A stretch of DNA of 64,000 bases from Carettochelys insculpta (Eukaryota > Chordata > Testudines > Carettochelyidae): assembly GCF_033958435.1 (NCBI RefSeq), contig NC_134146.1, positions 30,436,001 through 30,500,000 on the forward strand, written 5' to 3'. The notes below the pieces were generated by a model that was given only the letters and a program-made list of their open reading frames with translations, did no database searches and was not told the origin of the DNA. This document shows, one piece after another, positions 1 to 12,316 of this stretch. The translations under genes were made by a program, and so were the position numbers. Within the stretch, counting starts at the first letter, position 1. Every line of letters starts with the position of its first letter.

Positions 1-2418
1 GTGGCTGACTGGCTAATCACTCTCCTTCTAGTTAAAAGTGACTTAACCCTTCAGCGGTATTTCATTTATCATCATTTCTCAGTCTAAAGATAATAGTTGA
101 AAATATGTTCTGTCTAATTTCCTGGAGATTTTTTTTGTCAGGAATAATACAAAAAAATCATTAAATGGCATGATCATTTGTGAGTTGCTTCACTGCATTC
201 ATTTTCAGTGTAAATCTGTATCTGCTTGCCCTTATGGCCTTTTTCTTGATCTAGTCTCAGACCAGCTTTCACAACATATTCCTCAGTTTGTAAAAATAGC
301 TTTTTGTTGTTACGGCCCGTGTCTGCAGAAATGTTTTGGTCAATTATTTTGATAAACTGTGGACTTAGACCCTGAGCAACCCTCATACCCTCTAATTAAA
401 ATACAAATGGTTGTCTCCCCACTTCTCTTGAGATTTAATAAAAAGATCTCTATTAAAATCTGTTACTGAGCCTCTATTGTTACAAAACCTTCTACAGTAT
501 ATTTACTAACACATTATGAAGTCTTGTAAATAAATTAGAACAGGAAAAATAAGTTACTAAGTACAGTTTGTAGTGTATTATCATTCTCTTTTTTGTTAAC
601 TTTTCTAAAATTTTGTTTTGCCTTAGACTTACAGGTACCTGGCCATGGTAAAGAGGCTTTAATCTAGTGCAAGATTTTGTTTTGTGCATGTTTGTTTTTA
701 AAGTACAGCTGTTGGTTTTCACAGGTTTTCTAGCATTAAATTTGGACTTCCCGCTTCTCATCTTTCCTGTGGTAGTGGTGGGTTTTTTATTATATGAGAA
801 ATGCATAAGTATTTTATTTAAACTCAACAGACCAAACCTCTTTGGTATAAAAAAAAGTAGTTGATTTTTGACCATAATACATACTAAGATTGGGAAAATT
901 CACCTTGAATAAAATGATATGGTGATGGTATTTATCAGAAAGCTCCTTTTGCCACAATAAGTTCTGGAAAATGGAGTGGTGAGGCAGGCTGTGTCCTTTC
1001 TAGTGGCTCAAGAGCAAGACTGCAATAGTTAACTAGGGCTGTGTCTCATTTTTGTCATAATATTTTTGAATATATGTGGGGAAAATGAGGAGCACTCCCT
1101 TTGGAATTAAAAGCATGCTGGTTTGGATCAAAACCTCACCAATCACATAGAAGAAAAGTAAATCTGAAGGGTTATCTATATGAGGTTTGCGGAGAATGTG
1201 CTGGATTGTGGATTTAGAGCACAATAGCTATCCTGCACTTAATTCCTATATGAACAGACTTATTCTGCATTGAGTCCCATTGAGCAGTTTAGCTTAATTC
1301 ACTTTGGAAATGGATTAAACTAAAGCCCCGTAAAGGAATTCTTAATGCAGAATAAAATAAGAATCTGTACATTGGAAGCTAGTGCAGAACTTCCTGTTGG
1401 CAATTTTTGTTTCCTAAGGATTTGTTTGAGCAAAAAACTAGACTGTTGCAAGTTTAAATGTAATGTGCCTTAGTGTGATGTGACTGGGTTTCCAGCTCTA
1501 TTAAACCACATACTGAAGACTAAATCAGCATGGCGTATGAAACTTTTCATAAAGAGCCTCCAGATTTTTGTTAAAATGGCCACATATTTCACTGAGATGG
1601 ATGACACTTGATTTTTCTGACTCTGAGTACAGTATACTACCTGGGCCTCATGTAGCATACTTTTTTTTTTTATCATACTCCACAAGGTGGGCCTGACAGC
1701 AGCAAATCACTACTTGCTGGCTGCTGTGAAAGATTAGTTGCTAATGGATTTCTTTTATTCTGTTCTCAAATCTGGGATTTAGACCAGAAATTTCAACACA
1801 GCTAGTGCCTTCAGAAGTAAAAGTTTGCTAAATGAATTATTTTGCAGTCCTGATTAATTTAAATAAAACATAAATTGAGATCATACCACATTTGCACATA
1901 CTCCTTTTGTTAATTTACCAAAACACGTATTGTTGTATAATGTGCTTGCTAATGAATATTAACACTCTTATTAACTTAAAATCTATCCGTGCAAATGTTA
2001 ATACATTAATTTTCTGCTGTTCAGTGTGATTATATAATCAAATTTAACATTGAAAGAAGGTAAAATGTTAATGTCTTTCACAGAAAACTTGATGTTTCTC
2101 TGCTTTTCAGAAGAATCAGATGTGATCAGCTGTGTATCATTTTACTTTGTCACAATATTACTAGTTTGAGACAAATTGTAAAAATATGATCGAAGTAATA
2201 ACAGGGCTCCAAATTAATCGTAAAGAATTTTACATGTAAACTGTAAAATAGTCCTTCCTATTAAGGAAAGCTATGCCCACTAATATCTAGAACAACAGTT
2301 TATTTCAGTTCTACCAAGTTTTCTGAGAAATTTTATATTATGCAAGAAAGGCATAGGCATTTTATTTACAATACCACAGCAACAGCCTTTTATAAAAACA
2401 TTATTTTCTGAACATTTT
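1..2418. other. Unique AT-rich non-coding DNA
   Basis: No repeat family, RNA gene or credible coding exon was recognised. Reading frames are short (127 codons at most), have skewed composition and are not flanked by convincing splice sites. There is a short T-run near 1663-1672. It reads as intron or intergenic sequence. Confidence 0.5.
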
Positions 2419-2663
2419 GGCTACAGCTACAGTATAGTTTTGTAGACAAAACTCATGGACCATCTACACACACAATGTATTTTGATGACAAACTGTAGAA
2501 AAACAAGCTGTGTAGATGCTCTGGGGGGGCCTTTTGTCCATGGAGCAGATCAAAAAATCAACACGCTTTTATGTGTAGATGCAATCTGTCAACAGAAGTT
2601 TTGTTGGAACATCTCTTCTGCCAGTAACTTCTGCTGACAGATACTTCTAGTGTAGACGTAGCC
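2419..2663. mobile_element. Short non-autonomous DNA transposon (TTA family)
   Basis: The right end, read on the minus strand, begins GGCTACGTCTACACTA. The left end begins GGCTACAGCTACAGTA, giving imperfect terminal inverted repeats around a 245-bp body. The body carries several degenerate TGTCRACAGA-like blocks. The right flank is TTA and the left flank TTT, compatible with a decayed 3-bp duplication. A related terminus occurs at 63643, and a similar TIR style bounds 6574-8272. A PIF/Harbinger affiliation is inferred from the 3-bp flank and is not proven. There is no coding capacity. Confidence 0.55.
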
Positions 2664-5218
2664 TTACAGAAATACAATTCTTAAATTAGAAATCTAAGGA
2701 AGTATAGATATATTGTGCCATCAATCAAGCATAAAACACCATTTAAAGTAGAAACTATATCTAAGTACCAGTACATTTCTGCCTTGGTGACACCATAGTT
2801 TACTGAACACTTGAAAGATCATATGAGTTTACAAGATTGCTTCTGAAATATTTCCACTGACTTTTGGTTTTAGTAATCCTTTCGGTAAGTTCTCAAGTGT
2901 GGGTCAAGAGTTAGCCAAATATATAAACAGTTTTTAGATAGCCAAAATAGTTGCATAGTTTTTTTCCATTTTCAATCATGCCAGTGATCCAGTGGTTTCT
3001 GTTCACTAGCTGTGTAATAAATGCCTATTGATAAGCTTAACAGTGCATGAAATGTTCAACTTCTCATAATTTGACAGCAGTCATACACTCTTGGAACTTG
3101 TCAGTTTTTCCTTACCTCTTACTTCTCTATGCAGCAGGAAGTTATTTATGCTAATATACTTATTTGCACATAGGTTATAGCGTTCTGAGGTGCAAAGCAC
3201 ACTCAGAACGCCTTTTAAGTGTCTGGTTAGATCAAAGCAGGTCTGTGTGATAGCTGTTGTCTGACACCAAGCTGTGTGGTGTTGTTTTCATTAAACATTT
3301 ATCATACTTCCAGTGTGACAGCAGGCAACTTTGTGCTTGGGTAACATGTTTTCATGCAAAATTTATTGAAAAAGACTAGAGGTTGTAAAGAGATATTGTT
3401 GCCTTTCACCAGTGGCGAAGGGTAAATGTTTGATTGAAAAGAAGTATACCTTTCACATGATTTAGTGAAGTTACGCTGAAGCAGTAAGCAACGCTATTTG
3501 CTTTGTTATAAGCAAACAAAATATATTCAATACTTGTCTTTATTTTGCAGAATTTCAGTGTTTCTGACATATCTAATTCTTTCCTTCCTACCAGTTTGTG
3601 CCATTGGACAGTTGCATTACCTATATGTGCAAATAAACATTGATTAATATTCATATTAGGAAATATATTGAATAGGTCAGCGTAAACATTAAAGTATACA
3701 ATCCAGTTTACATTGCAGAAATTAGGAATTGTCTCTCCAATAAAAATTAAGTTTATTATGTCAATATTTTGGCAATTCTTGCCCCATAAAATGTATGAAT
3801 TTTGAGAAAAATGTGGAAGTTTACTATTGAATATTTATTAATAAAATATTAATTGTGTATCAGAATGCTGTTAGTTTAATCACATTTTTTATTGCTTTTT
3901 GTGCTGTAATTTAAATTGTTTTCAGCTGCACCAATATAAATCTGATTTTAAGTGTGAAAGTATAGGGCTTTTCTAATGTTAAAAGAGAGACAAAAAAATC
4001 TCTTGGAGCAGGAAAAAGTGTGTTTCATTTGACTTATAGTAGTGCATTTAGGGATGTTTACCATTGTGACACATCAAACGGATTTGGTTTAGCAAGCAGT
4101 TAATTCATGTTATTGTTTAATCACTTTCAGTATTTCTAACTAGGGCCAAAGTAGTTTATTTCAAAAAGAGACCATTGCGAAAGCATAACAAATTCCCTTG
4201 AATAAATGTTCATGAAGATTTTTCCTCAAAATGTTCTGTAATCCTAATTTTGCAATCATGTCTCATAATAGCATATTTTACTATATTCTGTAAATAATAC
4301 ATATTTAAGGCCTAATTGTAGCTGCTGCTTTGTGAACACACTGCAGGAGAGAACTTTTATGACTGCTTTCTCCAACAAGTCACCCAGCAGGCTTCCCTAA
4401 TACTGCTGTCAGTGTTTCCTTGAGCATAAAGAGTAAAGACCAGTTAGTTAGTTCTACAGGTGGCATAAATTAATGGGTTAAGGCTAAAACCCAAGACTGC
4501 TCTCCATGAAATCTGGAGACTGACACTAGGGAGAGAATATGCTGCACTTTTGAAACAGGTGCAAAACTGTCTCTTTGATCTGCCCTCTTCACGCCTCTCC
4601 CCACAAAATACTCCTGGAGGCCACTATGCCTGCCTCTGCCTTTCTCAGACATAGTACCTTCAGATACTGCCGTGTTGGTCTGACCACCCCACTTTCATCC
4701 CCTACCCCAAATGCATCTCTGGCTGTGTTGAGCATCTTGGAAAAGAGAAGATTGTGACTATCAAATGGTAGACAATGTCTCTGAACAGGTATCATGGATA
4801 AATAGGTTGATTATTAGTTAATAGTTTGATCTGTTCTAAATGTACCCAGAGGACTAGGTTGGCTCTAAAGGTCCCACTAGAATTCTAGATAAACTAGATT
4901 TTTTCTTTTTCTTTCTTTCCCTCTCACCTCACATCAAAGGACATGTGTGGGATTTTTTTTAAAAATATTTTAAACCAGCTTTGTGGAAGGAATGATAGGA
5001 AATAAGTAAAAATTAGTTTCAAATTTAAAAAAAATTGTCACTTTGTTATAGTAGCAACAGCATTTAATCTGAAAAATTGGTCTTTTTGTAATCTGTTGGT
5101 GTATTAATTCACTAACTTTTGAAAATGGAGGTATATTATTGGTATTTAATTCTAATAATTTTTTTTTGCAGGCTATTTTTAAATGATGTTGGATGTCAGT
5201 AATGGATGTAAAGTCCTG
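2664..5218. other. Unique AT-rich non-coding DNA with one stem-loop
   Basis: Nothing coding or repetitive was recognised apart from a perfect 10-bp inverted repeat, GCGTTCTGAG at 3180-3189 against CTCAGAACGC at 3202-3211, which can pair further inwards with one bulge. The region contains A/T homopolymer runs. Confidence 0.45.
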
Positions 5219-5508
5219 TTTAATTAGTTAACCAGTTAAAGATTAAATTTAACCAGTTAACTGATGAAATTAGGGGCTGGTGTGGAGCACTCCTGGCTGT
5301 GGTACGCCAAGTTTGCTGTGGGCAGAGGTTGCTGTGGCCAGGCTAGAGCACCACCCCATTACCCCTGGCTGTGGCAGGCCCACAGGGCTGGAGCAACCCA
5401 CCACCAGTGTGTGGGTTGGGGGTTGCTCCAGCCCCTCTGTTGCTTGCCTGTTTCAGTTATCCATTTAGGGTCAGGCTTACCAGTTAACCTGTTAAATGTT
5501 AATATCCC
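5219..5508. repeat. Repeat with TTAACC-rich ends and GC-rich core
   Basis: Both borders contain iterated TTAACCAGTTAA-type motifs: two copies at 5228-5264 and two related motifs at 5479-5500. They enclose a roughly 200-bp GC-rich core unlike the surrounding AT-rich DNA. The core has repeated GGCTGTGG and GAGCA motifs. The symmetric borders suggest a miniature transposon with palindromic ends, but the superfamily cannot be named from this copy. Confidence 0.45.
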
Positions 5509-5610
5509 TGATGTCAGTTGATATGAAGACCTGATTTGCGCTAGGAATTTAGCTCATAATAAAGTTGCCCAGTTGTATGAAAAAATCATTCTCCTGAGTG
5601 ACAGTTATAT

Positions 5611-5775
5611 TGGCCTAACCCCCAGTGTGGACATCAGTAGGTCTACGTGAGAGTTCTCGTGTCAGCCTAGCCACTGTCTTTTGGGAGGTGGAATACCTAC
5701 ACTGGTGAAAAAGGCACTCCCAGATATATGGTCCTCACTGAAGCACTATAGTGAAAAGGTTTATGTAGATGTGCC
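5611..5775. mobile_element. MITE-like DNA transposon relic
   Basis: It begins TGGCCTAACCCCCAGTGTGG and ends near TTATGTAGATGTGCCGTAAA. The core, with its GTAGGTCTACG, GGGAGGTGGAATACCTAC and GAAGCACTATAG stretches, has the style of short sauropsid DNA-transposon relics with CTACACT-type ends. There is no coding capacity and no clear target duplication. Family membership is by resemblance only. Confidence 0.4.
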
Positions 5776-6570
5776 GTAAATATGGCAGTAAAGTCTTTAA
5801 TCAAAATTAAAACATCGAGAAATAAAATGGTATATGTTTAGAGTATATGTTCAATATTTAACAGCTCCCTCATTTTTTTTTCTGACACTTAGGTGATTGG
5901 AAAGCCTTTTGGAAGATATTCTGTATTCCTTGACTATTTTTTTTGAAAATTACGTGTCCTTAAATGGTTTCAATATTTTTTGATTTAGAGTGCTGATATT
6001 GCTCCTATTGATTTTTTTTTTTTTTAAAATCCATTCTTCTGCACAAACATCCTAGCACATCATGTACTGTTGATATTGGTCTCTGTACTGATGAGCTCTG
6101 AAATCAGACTTACCTCTTGTTATGCTGTGCTGATGACAGTGGTGCCATTCTTAAGGACTATTTTAGTTGAGCCTCTTTTGCTTGTGTCTCATGAATGTTT
6201 CTGGAAAGTAAAGAACCTCCAGTGCTTCCATAATAAAATAATTGGTGGGTTGGTACAACCCCAGGTTCTGGAGCAAATATTTTTTTGTTCATTAGAAGAG
6301 GTTCTTCATGTCCAAGGCTTCATCTTTGTGCATTTGTCCATATGTGCATTCCCTGCTGGTGCCTTGTAATAGAGATCTGTATCTTTTTGGTCAACAATAC
6401 CTATCTAATGAACACATGCTCTTTAGTCATGCTCTGCTGCAAAGGCATATAAAGGCAAGATGTTCTCACTACCACTCAGTTCTTCTCACAACATTATGGC
6501 TTTGATATGGAGTCTGAGCGACCACAGCCCTTTTGTTATAGCTTTAGCAAATAGTTTTAGCATTAGTGAC
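5776..6570. other. Unique AT-rich non-coding DNA
   Basis: No gene or repeat was recognised. Short plus-strand frames at 6070-6505 lack homology I can recognise and overlap each other, so I treat them as chance. Confidence 0.4.
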
Positions 6571-6844
6571 TTAGGCTGCTTCCACACTATGAGATAAATT
6601 TGAATTTATTTATATCAACTTTCTAATTCTGGAATTTATAAGTTCAGTTTTGACCATCCCCACTTTACACTGTGCTTCCTACAAAGTCGAGTCATTGCTG
6701 CCACACACACATTGGCTAACATCGACTGTTACAGTTCCCACAGCTCCCTCATCCCTGTAGCATTCTGGGTATGCTCGTTGGTCTTGGTGTCATCTTCCCC
6801 TGTTGTATTTTCATCATTCCCCTCCCAATCCCTGAAAATATGTC

Positions 6845-7148
6845 GATCCTTGGAAATAATGCAGAAGATGCTCAAAATTAGGAAAAAGAATATTTGTTTT
6901 CCCCACACATTACGTTGCCAACGCAGGTGCAGTGACTGTATTCTCACCTGGCCCTCTGTCCCACCTCCCGTCATTGCTGAAATGTGATCCCTGAAAATAA
7001 TGCAGGGGCCTGGAATATTTCTTAAGTTGACAAGGGTGTAGGAAGAAAGAAAGAACTTTTGGTTTCCCCCTACATTATATTGCCAACACAAGTGCAGCGA
7101 CTGTATTCTCAACTGGCCATCCATTCCACCTTTCCATCATTGCAGAAA
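6845..7148. repeat. Two diverged tandem copies of an about 140-160-bp unit
   Basis: The first copy starts GATCCTTGGAAATAATGCAG at 6845 and the second GATCCCTGAAAATAATGCAG at 6986. Both run through a CCCC-TACATTA-like stretch, then GTGCAGYGACTGTATTCTCA, and end in a CATTGC motif. The copies have diverged by substitutions and small indels. They lie inside the 1.7-kb DNA transposon. Confidence 0.6.
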
Positions 7149-7161
7149 AAAAGAACAGTTG

Positions 7162-7490
7162 GTTTTCCCCTGGCAGCAGCAAGCCCAGGTGTGGGCCAAG
7201 GGAGGGTGCGGGTCACTGGACGACTAGTTGAAATGATCCGCCCCTGTTGGCAGCGGGGTAGATTTTCCCTGGTGGCAGCAGCAAGCCCAGGTATGGGCCA
7301 AGCGGGGGGTGGAGTCATTGGATGACCAGTTGAAGTAGTCCTCCCCCGTCGGCACAAAGCCCCTTTGCTGCCTGGGGAGACTTTTCCCTGGTGGCAGCAG
7401 CAAGCCCAGGTATCAGCCGAGGGGGACAGGGGTCAGTGGATGACCAGTTGAGCTGTTCCTTCCCCATGGTGGCAGCAAAGCCCACATTAT
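7162..7490. repeat. Three tandem copies of an about 100-120-bp GC-rich unit
   Basis: Units begin near 7162, 7262 and 7382 with TTTTCCC-TGG and GGCAGCAGCAAGCCCAGGT. They continue with GTCA-TGGA-GA-AGTTGA and end near CC-GT-GGCA. They are internal to the DNA transposon at 6574-8272. The spacing and length are unlike CRISPR, since there are no regular short spacers. Confidence 0.6.
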
Positions 7491-8275
7491 CTTAACTGCT
7501 GGGGGAGATGTTCCCACAGCAGCAGCTAAACCCTGTATTTCCCTCCCGACTAGCAGCATTGCCAGCACTGAATGGCAGGCACATCATTTTATTGGGCTTG
7601 ATTGGGGGCTACCCACATGATGTGGCTGAGTGCGGGAAAGACCCAGACTGTGTGGCACCTGTTGGGAAGTGAAGGGGGTTCACACCCAAATGTAAACCAC
7701 CTGAGAAGAAGTTTCTTCATGTGTTTATGCAAGCACGACCCCTGGCACAGCCTTGTTGACACGTGGTATGACGGGGCAGGGGCTGGTACCAGGCAGCGCA
7801 GAAAAAAATACCAAGTGTACAGACAGAGCTGCAAACTCCCTGCCGGGTTATTTGAATGGGTAGGTACATGCACACTAACAGCATAGAAAGAAAGAAGCCA
7901 TTTCTCAGGCTGTCATAAATTAACTTGAGCCCACAGCTAGAGTTGCTGCTCCTTCTTGGAAATTCAGGCTCTTCCTCTTACTGGAGAGCAGCAGCCAGAG
8001 CATAGCAGTGGGAAGGGCGTTGTGTGGGTTACATACGGGACGCCTCTGGAGGCTAATAAATTTGCTTTTAAGATGTGACACTTCCACACTTGCATTTAAT
8101 CAAACTTTTGAATTCAAGCTTGATGCTATACCTGTCAGGTAACTGCGATATTGTAATCTCAAGAGTAGTGCACCTAAAATTGAACTAATGGTCTTTACAA
8201 TGAAGACAGTCATGTGGTAAAATTGAGCTAACTGAATTTAATTTGCATTTATCTCATAGTGTAGACGCAGCCTTA

Positions 8276-9163
8276 GTAATTTTAGTAGTTTTAATAGTCC
8301 AGTTGATTTTTCTGACTATCAGTTGTCAGAATATGCGTGTTTGGGACAGTGTCATCCAGTTTATCTGTGTTTAAAAGCTTCCTCTTGTGAGGGAGTTATC
8401 GGAGTTTCAGACGGACACTTGACTTCTGTCTGTCCTGAGAATGACTTTGTGATGCTAGCAGGCCAGGTGGAAGCTGTTGCCCAGGCTTTAAGCCTTAGTC
8501 AACAAATTACAAATTCGTTGCTGGAAACCGGTCTGTTTCCTCTGCATGTTTGTATTGTTGAGATGGTTATTGGACTTGTAATGATGTGTTCAGTGTTTAG
8601 GCTTTATGAAATGCTTATGAATGGTTGCATGTGTTAATCTCACAATATCCTTAGTGTATGTCGTAAGCTAATATTTAAATTTTTGAGGTTTGTTTGTGCC
8701 CTTCATTCTTACCTCCATTTATAGAAGGGTCTCCCATTTTCTTCAGTGATAAGGCTCTTTGTGACCTCTCATTGTCCCTCAGTAGCAGGGTTTGGTGAGC
8801 CCCATTACCCCTTTTCCACATCATGATCCTCCATTCTGTCCACATGTAAAGGGCTGTGTTCATTGCCACATTTCTTTCATGCCCCCTGGTTCTGTACACC
8901 TGATCTTTATTTTTATTTCTGTTTTGGGAGGTAAACACGTTGATATCTATAATGATTTAACTCAGTTGGGAAGTGAGGCAAAGATGAGGTAATTGTTGAC
9001 ATCAACTAGTTTGATCTATTGACAATTGCATAGACACTTGAGGTGGTGACAGTACTAAAGACCACTCATGGATTTCATGGGTCCTCCATATTTGCCTTGT
9101 TGCACACCACCTTCCCTTCACCAAATCAGTTGGGCTCTGACTGTTGCTGCTCAGAGCATTCCT
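8276..9163. other. Non-coding DNA, possibly containing an old unrecognised repeat
   Basis: A 104-codon plus-strand frame (8323-8637) exists, but it shows no domain I recognise and no exon-like context. The stretch at 8460-8670 has the feel of a degraded interspersed repeat, which I cannot name. No other feature was seen. Confidence 0.3.
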
Positions 9164-10393
9164 TAAGAACATAAGAACATAAGAACATAAGAATGGCCAT
9201 ACTGGGTCAGACCAAAGGTCCATCAAGCCCAGCATCCCATCTGCCGACGGTGGCCAATGCCAGGTGCCCCAGAGAAGGAGAACAGAAGACAAGTGATTTA
9301 TCTCCTGCCATCCATCTCCTGCCCTTGTTATGAAGGCTAGGGCACCATACTTTATCCCTGGCTAATAGCCATTTATGGACCTGACCTGCAAAAATTTATC
9401 AAGCTCTTTTTTAAACCCTAATAGAGTCCTGGCCTTCACAGCCTCCTCGGGCAAGGAGTTCCACAGGTTGACTGTGCGCTGTGTGAAGAAAAATTTCCTT
9501 TTATTAGTTTTGAACCTACTACCCATCAATTTCATTTGGTGTCCCCTAGTTCTTGTATTATGGGAAAAGGTAAATAATTTTTCTATATTCACTTTCTCCA
9601 CACCATTCATGATTTTATATACCTCTATCATATCGCCCCTCAATCGCCTCTTTTCCAAACTGAAAAGTCCCAGTCTCTCTAGCCTCTCCCCATATGGGAC
9701 CCTTTCCAAGCCCCTAATCATCTTAGTCGCCCTTTTCTGAACCTTTTCTAATGCCAATATATCTTTTTTGAGGTGAGGAGACCACATCTGCACGCAGTAC
9801 TCGAGATGTGGGCGTACCATAGTTTTATATAGGGGAAGTATGATATCTTTTGTCTTATTATCGATCCCTTTTTTAATAATTCCTAACATCCTATTTGCCT
9901 TACTAACTGCCGCTGCACACTGCGTGGATGTCTTCAGAGAACTATCCACTATAACTCCAAGATCCCTTTCCTGATCTGTCGTAGCTAAATTTGACCCCAT
10001 CATGTAGTACGTGTAATTTGGGTTATTTTTTCCAACATGCATTACCTTACACTTACCCACATTAAATTTCATTTGCCATTTTGCTGCCCAATCACTCAGT
10101 TTGCTGAGATCTCCTTGTAGTTCTTCACAATCCCTTTTGCTTTTGACTGTCCTGAACAACTTGGTGTCATCTGCAAACTTTGCCACCTCACTGCTTACCT
10201 CATTTTCTAGATCATTGATGAACAAGTTGAACAGGATCGGTCCCAGGACTGAGCCCTGGGGAACACCACTAGTTACCCCCTTGGTTCGGAACTGATTGGA
10301 TGCAGCATTTAAAAGTTGTATTACATAGAGAGAATCAGTGTCTGAAGACTGGGATCTGTTTGTTTTTACAAAGGTCTTTAAAAGTTTGGCCAA
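9164..10393 (-). mobile_element. 5'-truncated CR1 LINE
   Basis: Read on the minus strand, this is the 3' half of a CR1 non-LTR retrotransposon. It has a reverse-transcriptase frame (10393 to 9362), a roughly 200-bp 3' untranslated region containing GACCTTTGGTCTGACCCAGT, and a terminal 8-bp tandem repeat (unit ATGTTCTT, about 3.5 copies at 9164-9191). CR1 elements end in such 8-bp repeats, do not use poly(A), and are usually 5'-truncated. The upstream endonuclease and N-terminal RT are missing. No clear target duplication is visible, which is normal for CR1. Confidence 0.9.
9362..10393 (-). pseudogene. CR1 ORF2 C-terminal fragment (reverse transcriptase)
   Basis: This is an open 343-codon frame. 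The palm motif [20 protein letters not shown] lies at about residues 41-60 and the catalytic box FADD at residues 73-76 (CR1 enzymes have FADD or YADD). The thumb and C-terminal region follow, ending RSINGY. The first roughly 38 residues are unlike the usual CR1 lead-in, so the element's 5' border may lie near 10280-10390. Full-length CR1 ORF2 is about 900-1000 residues with an N-terminal endonuclease, which is absent. There are no stops or frameshifts, which suggests a fairly young insertion. It is dead by truncation. Confidence 0.85.
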
Positions 10394-11799
10394 TTAGTTT
10401 CTACTTTATTGCTTCCAGTAGCACTATGTGTTAGAATAATAAGAATACATGGCTATTCCACAAAGGCATGTGAACAACAGAATGGAGTAATATTTCTCTC
10501 TGTTTTCACAATATTGTGTCATTTAGCCCCAGTATTGCCATATTTGCCCTTATGCATAACATTTTAGTTATTCAGACCTGGATTTGTGTTCTAGGCTGTC
10601 AAAGTACAGTTATCTTCCATCTTGTCTGTGCTAGATTATAGGTCACAAAAGTTTGTTCTGTTAATCTAAGAACTGTTGTATTACTGTAGGTATTCATCAG
10701 TCCTGCTGCTGCCTCAATCATCTTCCTGTCTTGTACTTGGGAAGTGACATCGTCATTCACTTTATCTTGAGGATCTAGTGACCTCAAGGATTTGCTTATT
10801 CTTTCTCATTTCTCTCTCTAGCTTTTTGCATTAAAATTCCCTTCTTTCCATCTCAACATCAGATGTGTGGTGGTGGTGAACTTTTTCTGGGCCAGCAGTG
10901 GAAAGAACTGGAAACAAAGAAGGTAGGAAATGTGATTGGAGCTTCCAGTGTCTGGTATAGTGAGGAGACAACACACTCCCGATGTTTCAGATGGTAGAGG
11001 TCATAGGGGCCTCAGATGGATCAGGTTAACAGAGCTTGGGGGCAGCTCTGTATAAGTGGAATTGACCTGCCTGGATGAGTAATTGCCATATAGTTCCCAG
11101 ATTTGTTACCTTAGAAAGTACAATATTCTGCCAAGTCTTCTCAGAAAGTACAGTGTAGCAGAGCTCATGACGAAATTGCATAATATACTCATAATATACT
11201 GTTAGTTTAAGAATTGTGTAATATGCCACATGGTCATCTGCCCTCACAAAGACTGTTGTAGATGAGTTTACAGAGTAAGGGATTTATGGTAGAGGATGTG
11301 TGGTGAGCTTCTTGCTACAAGGAGAAAATGACAAATAATTACCCCATTTTGGACCCCACTCAATATTAATATGTGGAAATGTTGGTAATGCTGCTAGACA
11401 ATATTGACCTCCTGTTGACCGGCAAATTCTTTCATTCAGCCCCTGTCAGGTCCTGAAGATGCCAAACTAGACAGGGATTCAACCTGTATATATTTATGTA
11501 TGTATATGTGTATATGTAAATATAAAAATACCATTAAAATTAGTTTAATTTTCGAGTTAACCTTTGCTGTTATCTTTCCATCTTGTCAGGTGCCATGGAA
11601 ATATGTGAAACCTTTTCTCCATTCTTGTAGATGTGTTTGATACTTGAGTGTTGAAAAAAATAATGGGATGCAAAGGAGTCTGATTCTCCAATGGAATATT
11701 ATTCTCCTGATTATTAGTTGCTGTACTATATTGTTGTCCTCAATTTTCAGTTCATGTAAGATAATTTTTAAAAATTAACTCTCGTACCAAATGTACACC
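10394..11799. other. Unique non-coding DNA
   Basis: No gene or repeat family was recognised. There is a short (TA/TG)-rich tract near 11490-11525. A 60-bp stretch at 10863-10922 is open in one frame and bounded by CAG and GTAGGA, which could be an exon by chance (see findings). Confidence 0.4.
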
Positions 11800-11843
11800 C
11801 TCTAGAGCAGGGATCGGCAACCAAAATAGCAAGAAGAACCATT

Positions 11844-12020
11844 CTTCTTGGAGTGGTCCCCGTGGGTGCTCCACCGTAGGTGTTGGGCTCGCCCCAGCGC
11901 CACAGCTCAGAAAATCATCAGCAGTCTCTGTCAGGTCGCGCATGCACCGATGCACATCGGCTCTTCGTGCGCTTACGGTCTCGTGTGCAATCCGGTCCCC
12001 GCCAGTTCCTTCTCAGCCGC
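11844..12020 (+). repeat. DIRS left inverted terminal repeat
   Basis: It carries GGTCCCCGTGGGTGCTCCAC and continues with GTTGGGCTCGCCCC, CGCGCATGCACCGATGC and GATCCGGTCCC-like segments. All of these recur in inverse orientation at 15985-16186 with scattered substitutions. The exact left border is inferred from the internal complementary region, whose left arm stops matching at about 11843. Confidence 0.8.
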
Positions 12021-12316
12021 CAATGGCTGCAGACGGAATCCTCTCCGTCCAACGCCTGAGACAGATAAACTCCGTTTTATTCGTTTTGACTAGTTATAGT
12101 TATAGTTAATAGTTATTTAGTTATTATAATATTGGTTCTACTGTGTATATAGTTTTTTTCCTAGAAGCAAAAGACTGTTTTAAGGATTAGAGCGGCCGCC
12201 TCCGGGCGGGCCTGCTATTTTTGACAAGCCTTCAAAGGCTAACAGTTGCTATTGTTTGGCAAATAAACTGCTAAGTGCGCTGTTAGCACTTACGGATTCA
12301 GGGACTTAGTCTAACA

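Larger units (their letters stand above)
6574..8272. mobile_element. 1.7-kb non-autonomous DNA transposon with TTA target duplication
   Basis: The left terminus GGCTGCTTCCACACTATGAG (6574) matches the reverse complement of the right terminus (ending at 8272, GGCTGCGTCTACACTATGAG) for about 28 bp with two mismatches. Both sides are flanked by TTA (6571-6573 and 8273-8275), a 3-bp duplication typical of PIF/Harbinger elements. No transposase frame remains. The interior is richer in GC than the flanks and holds two sets of tandem repeats (6845-7148 and 7162-7490). Overlapping frames of up to 131 codons here are side effects of the repeats. The TTA duplication makes Harbinger the best guess; a hAT origin is less likely. 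Confidence 0.7.

Noticed and set aside
7162..7490. Tandem repeats considered as a CRISPR array
   Set aside because: Units are about 100-120 bp, diverged, without unique spacers, and lie inside a eukaryotic DNA transposon.
8323..8637. 104-codon frame as a possible gene
   Set aside because: No domain, no exon context, and the sequence resembles a degraded repeat.
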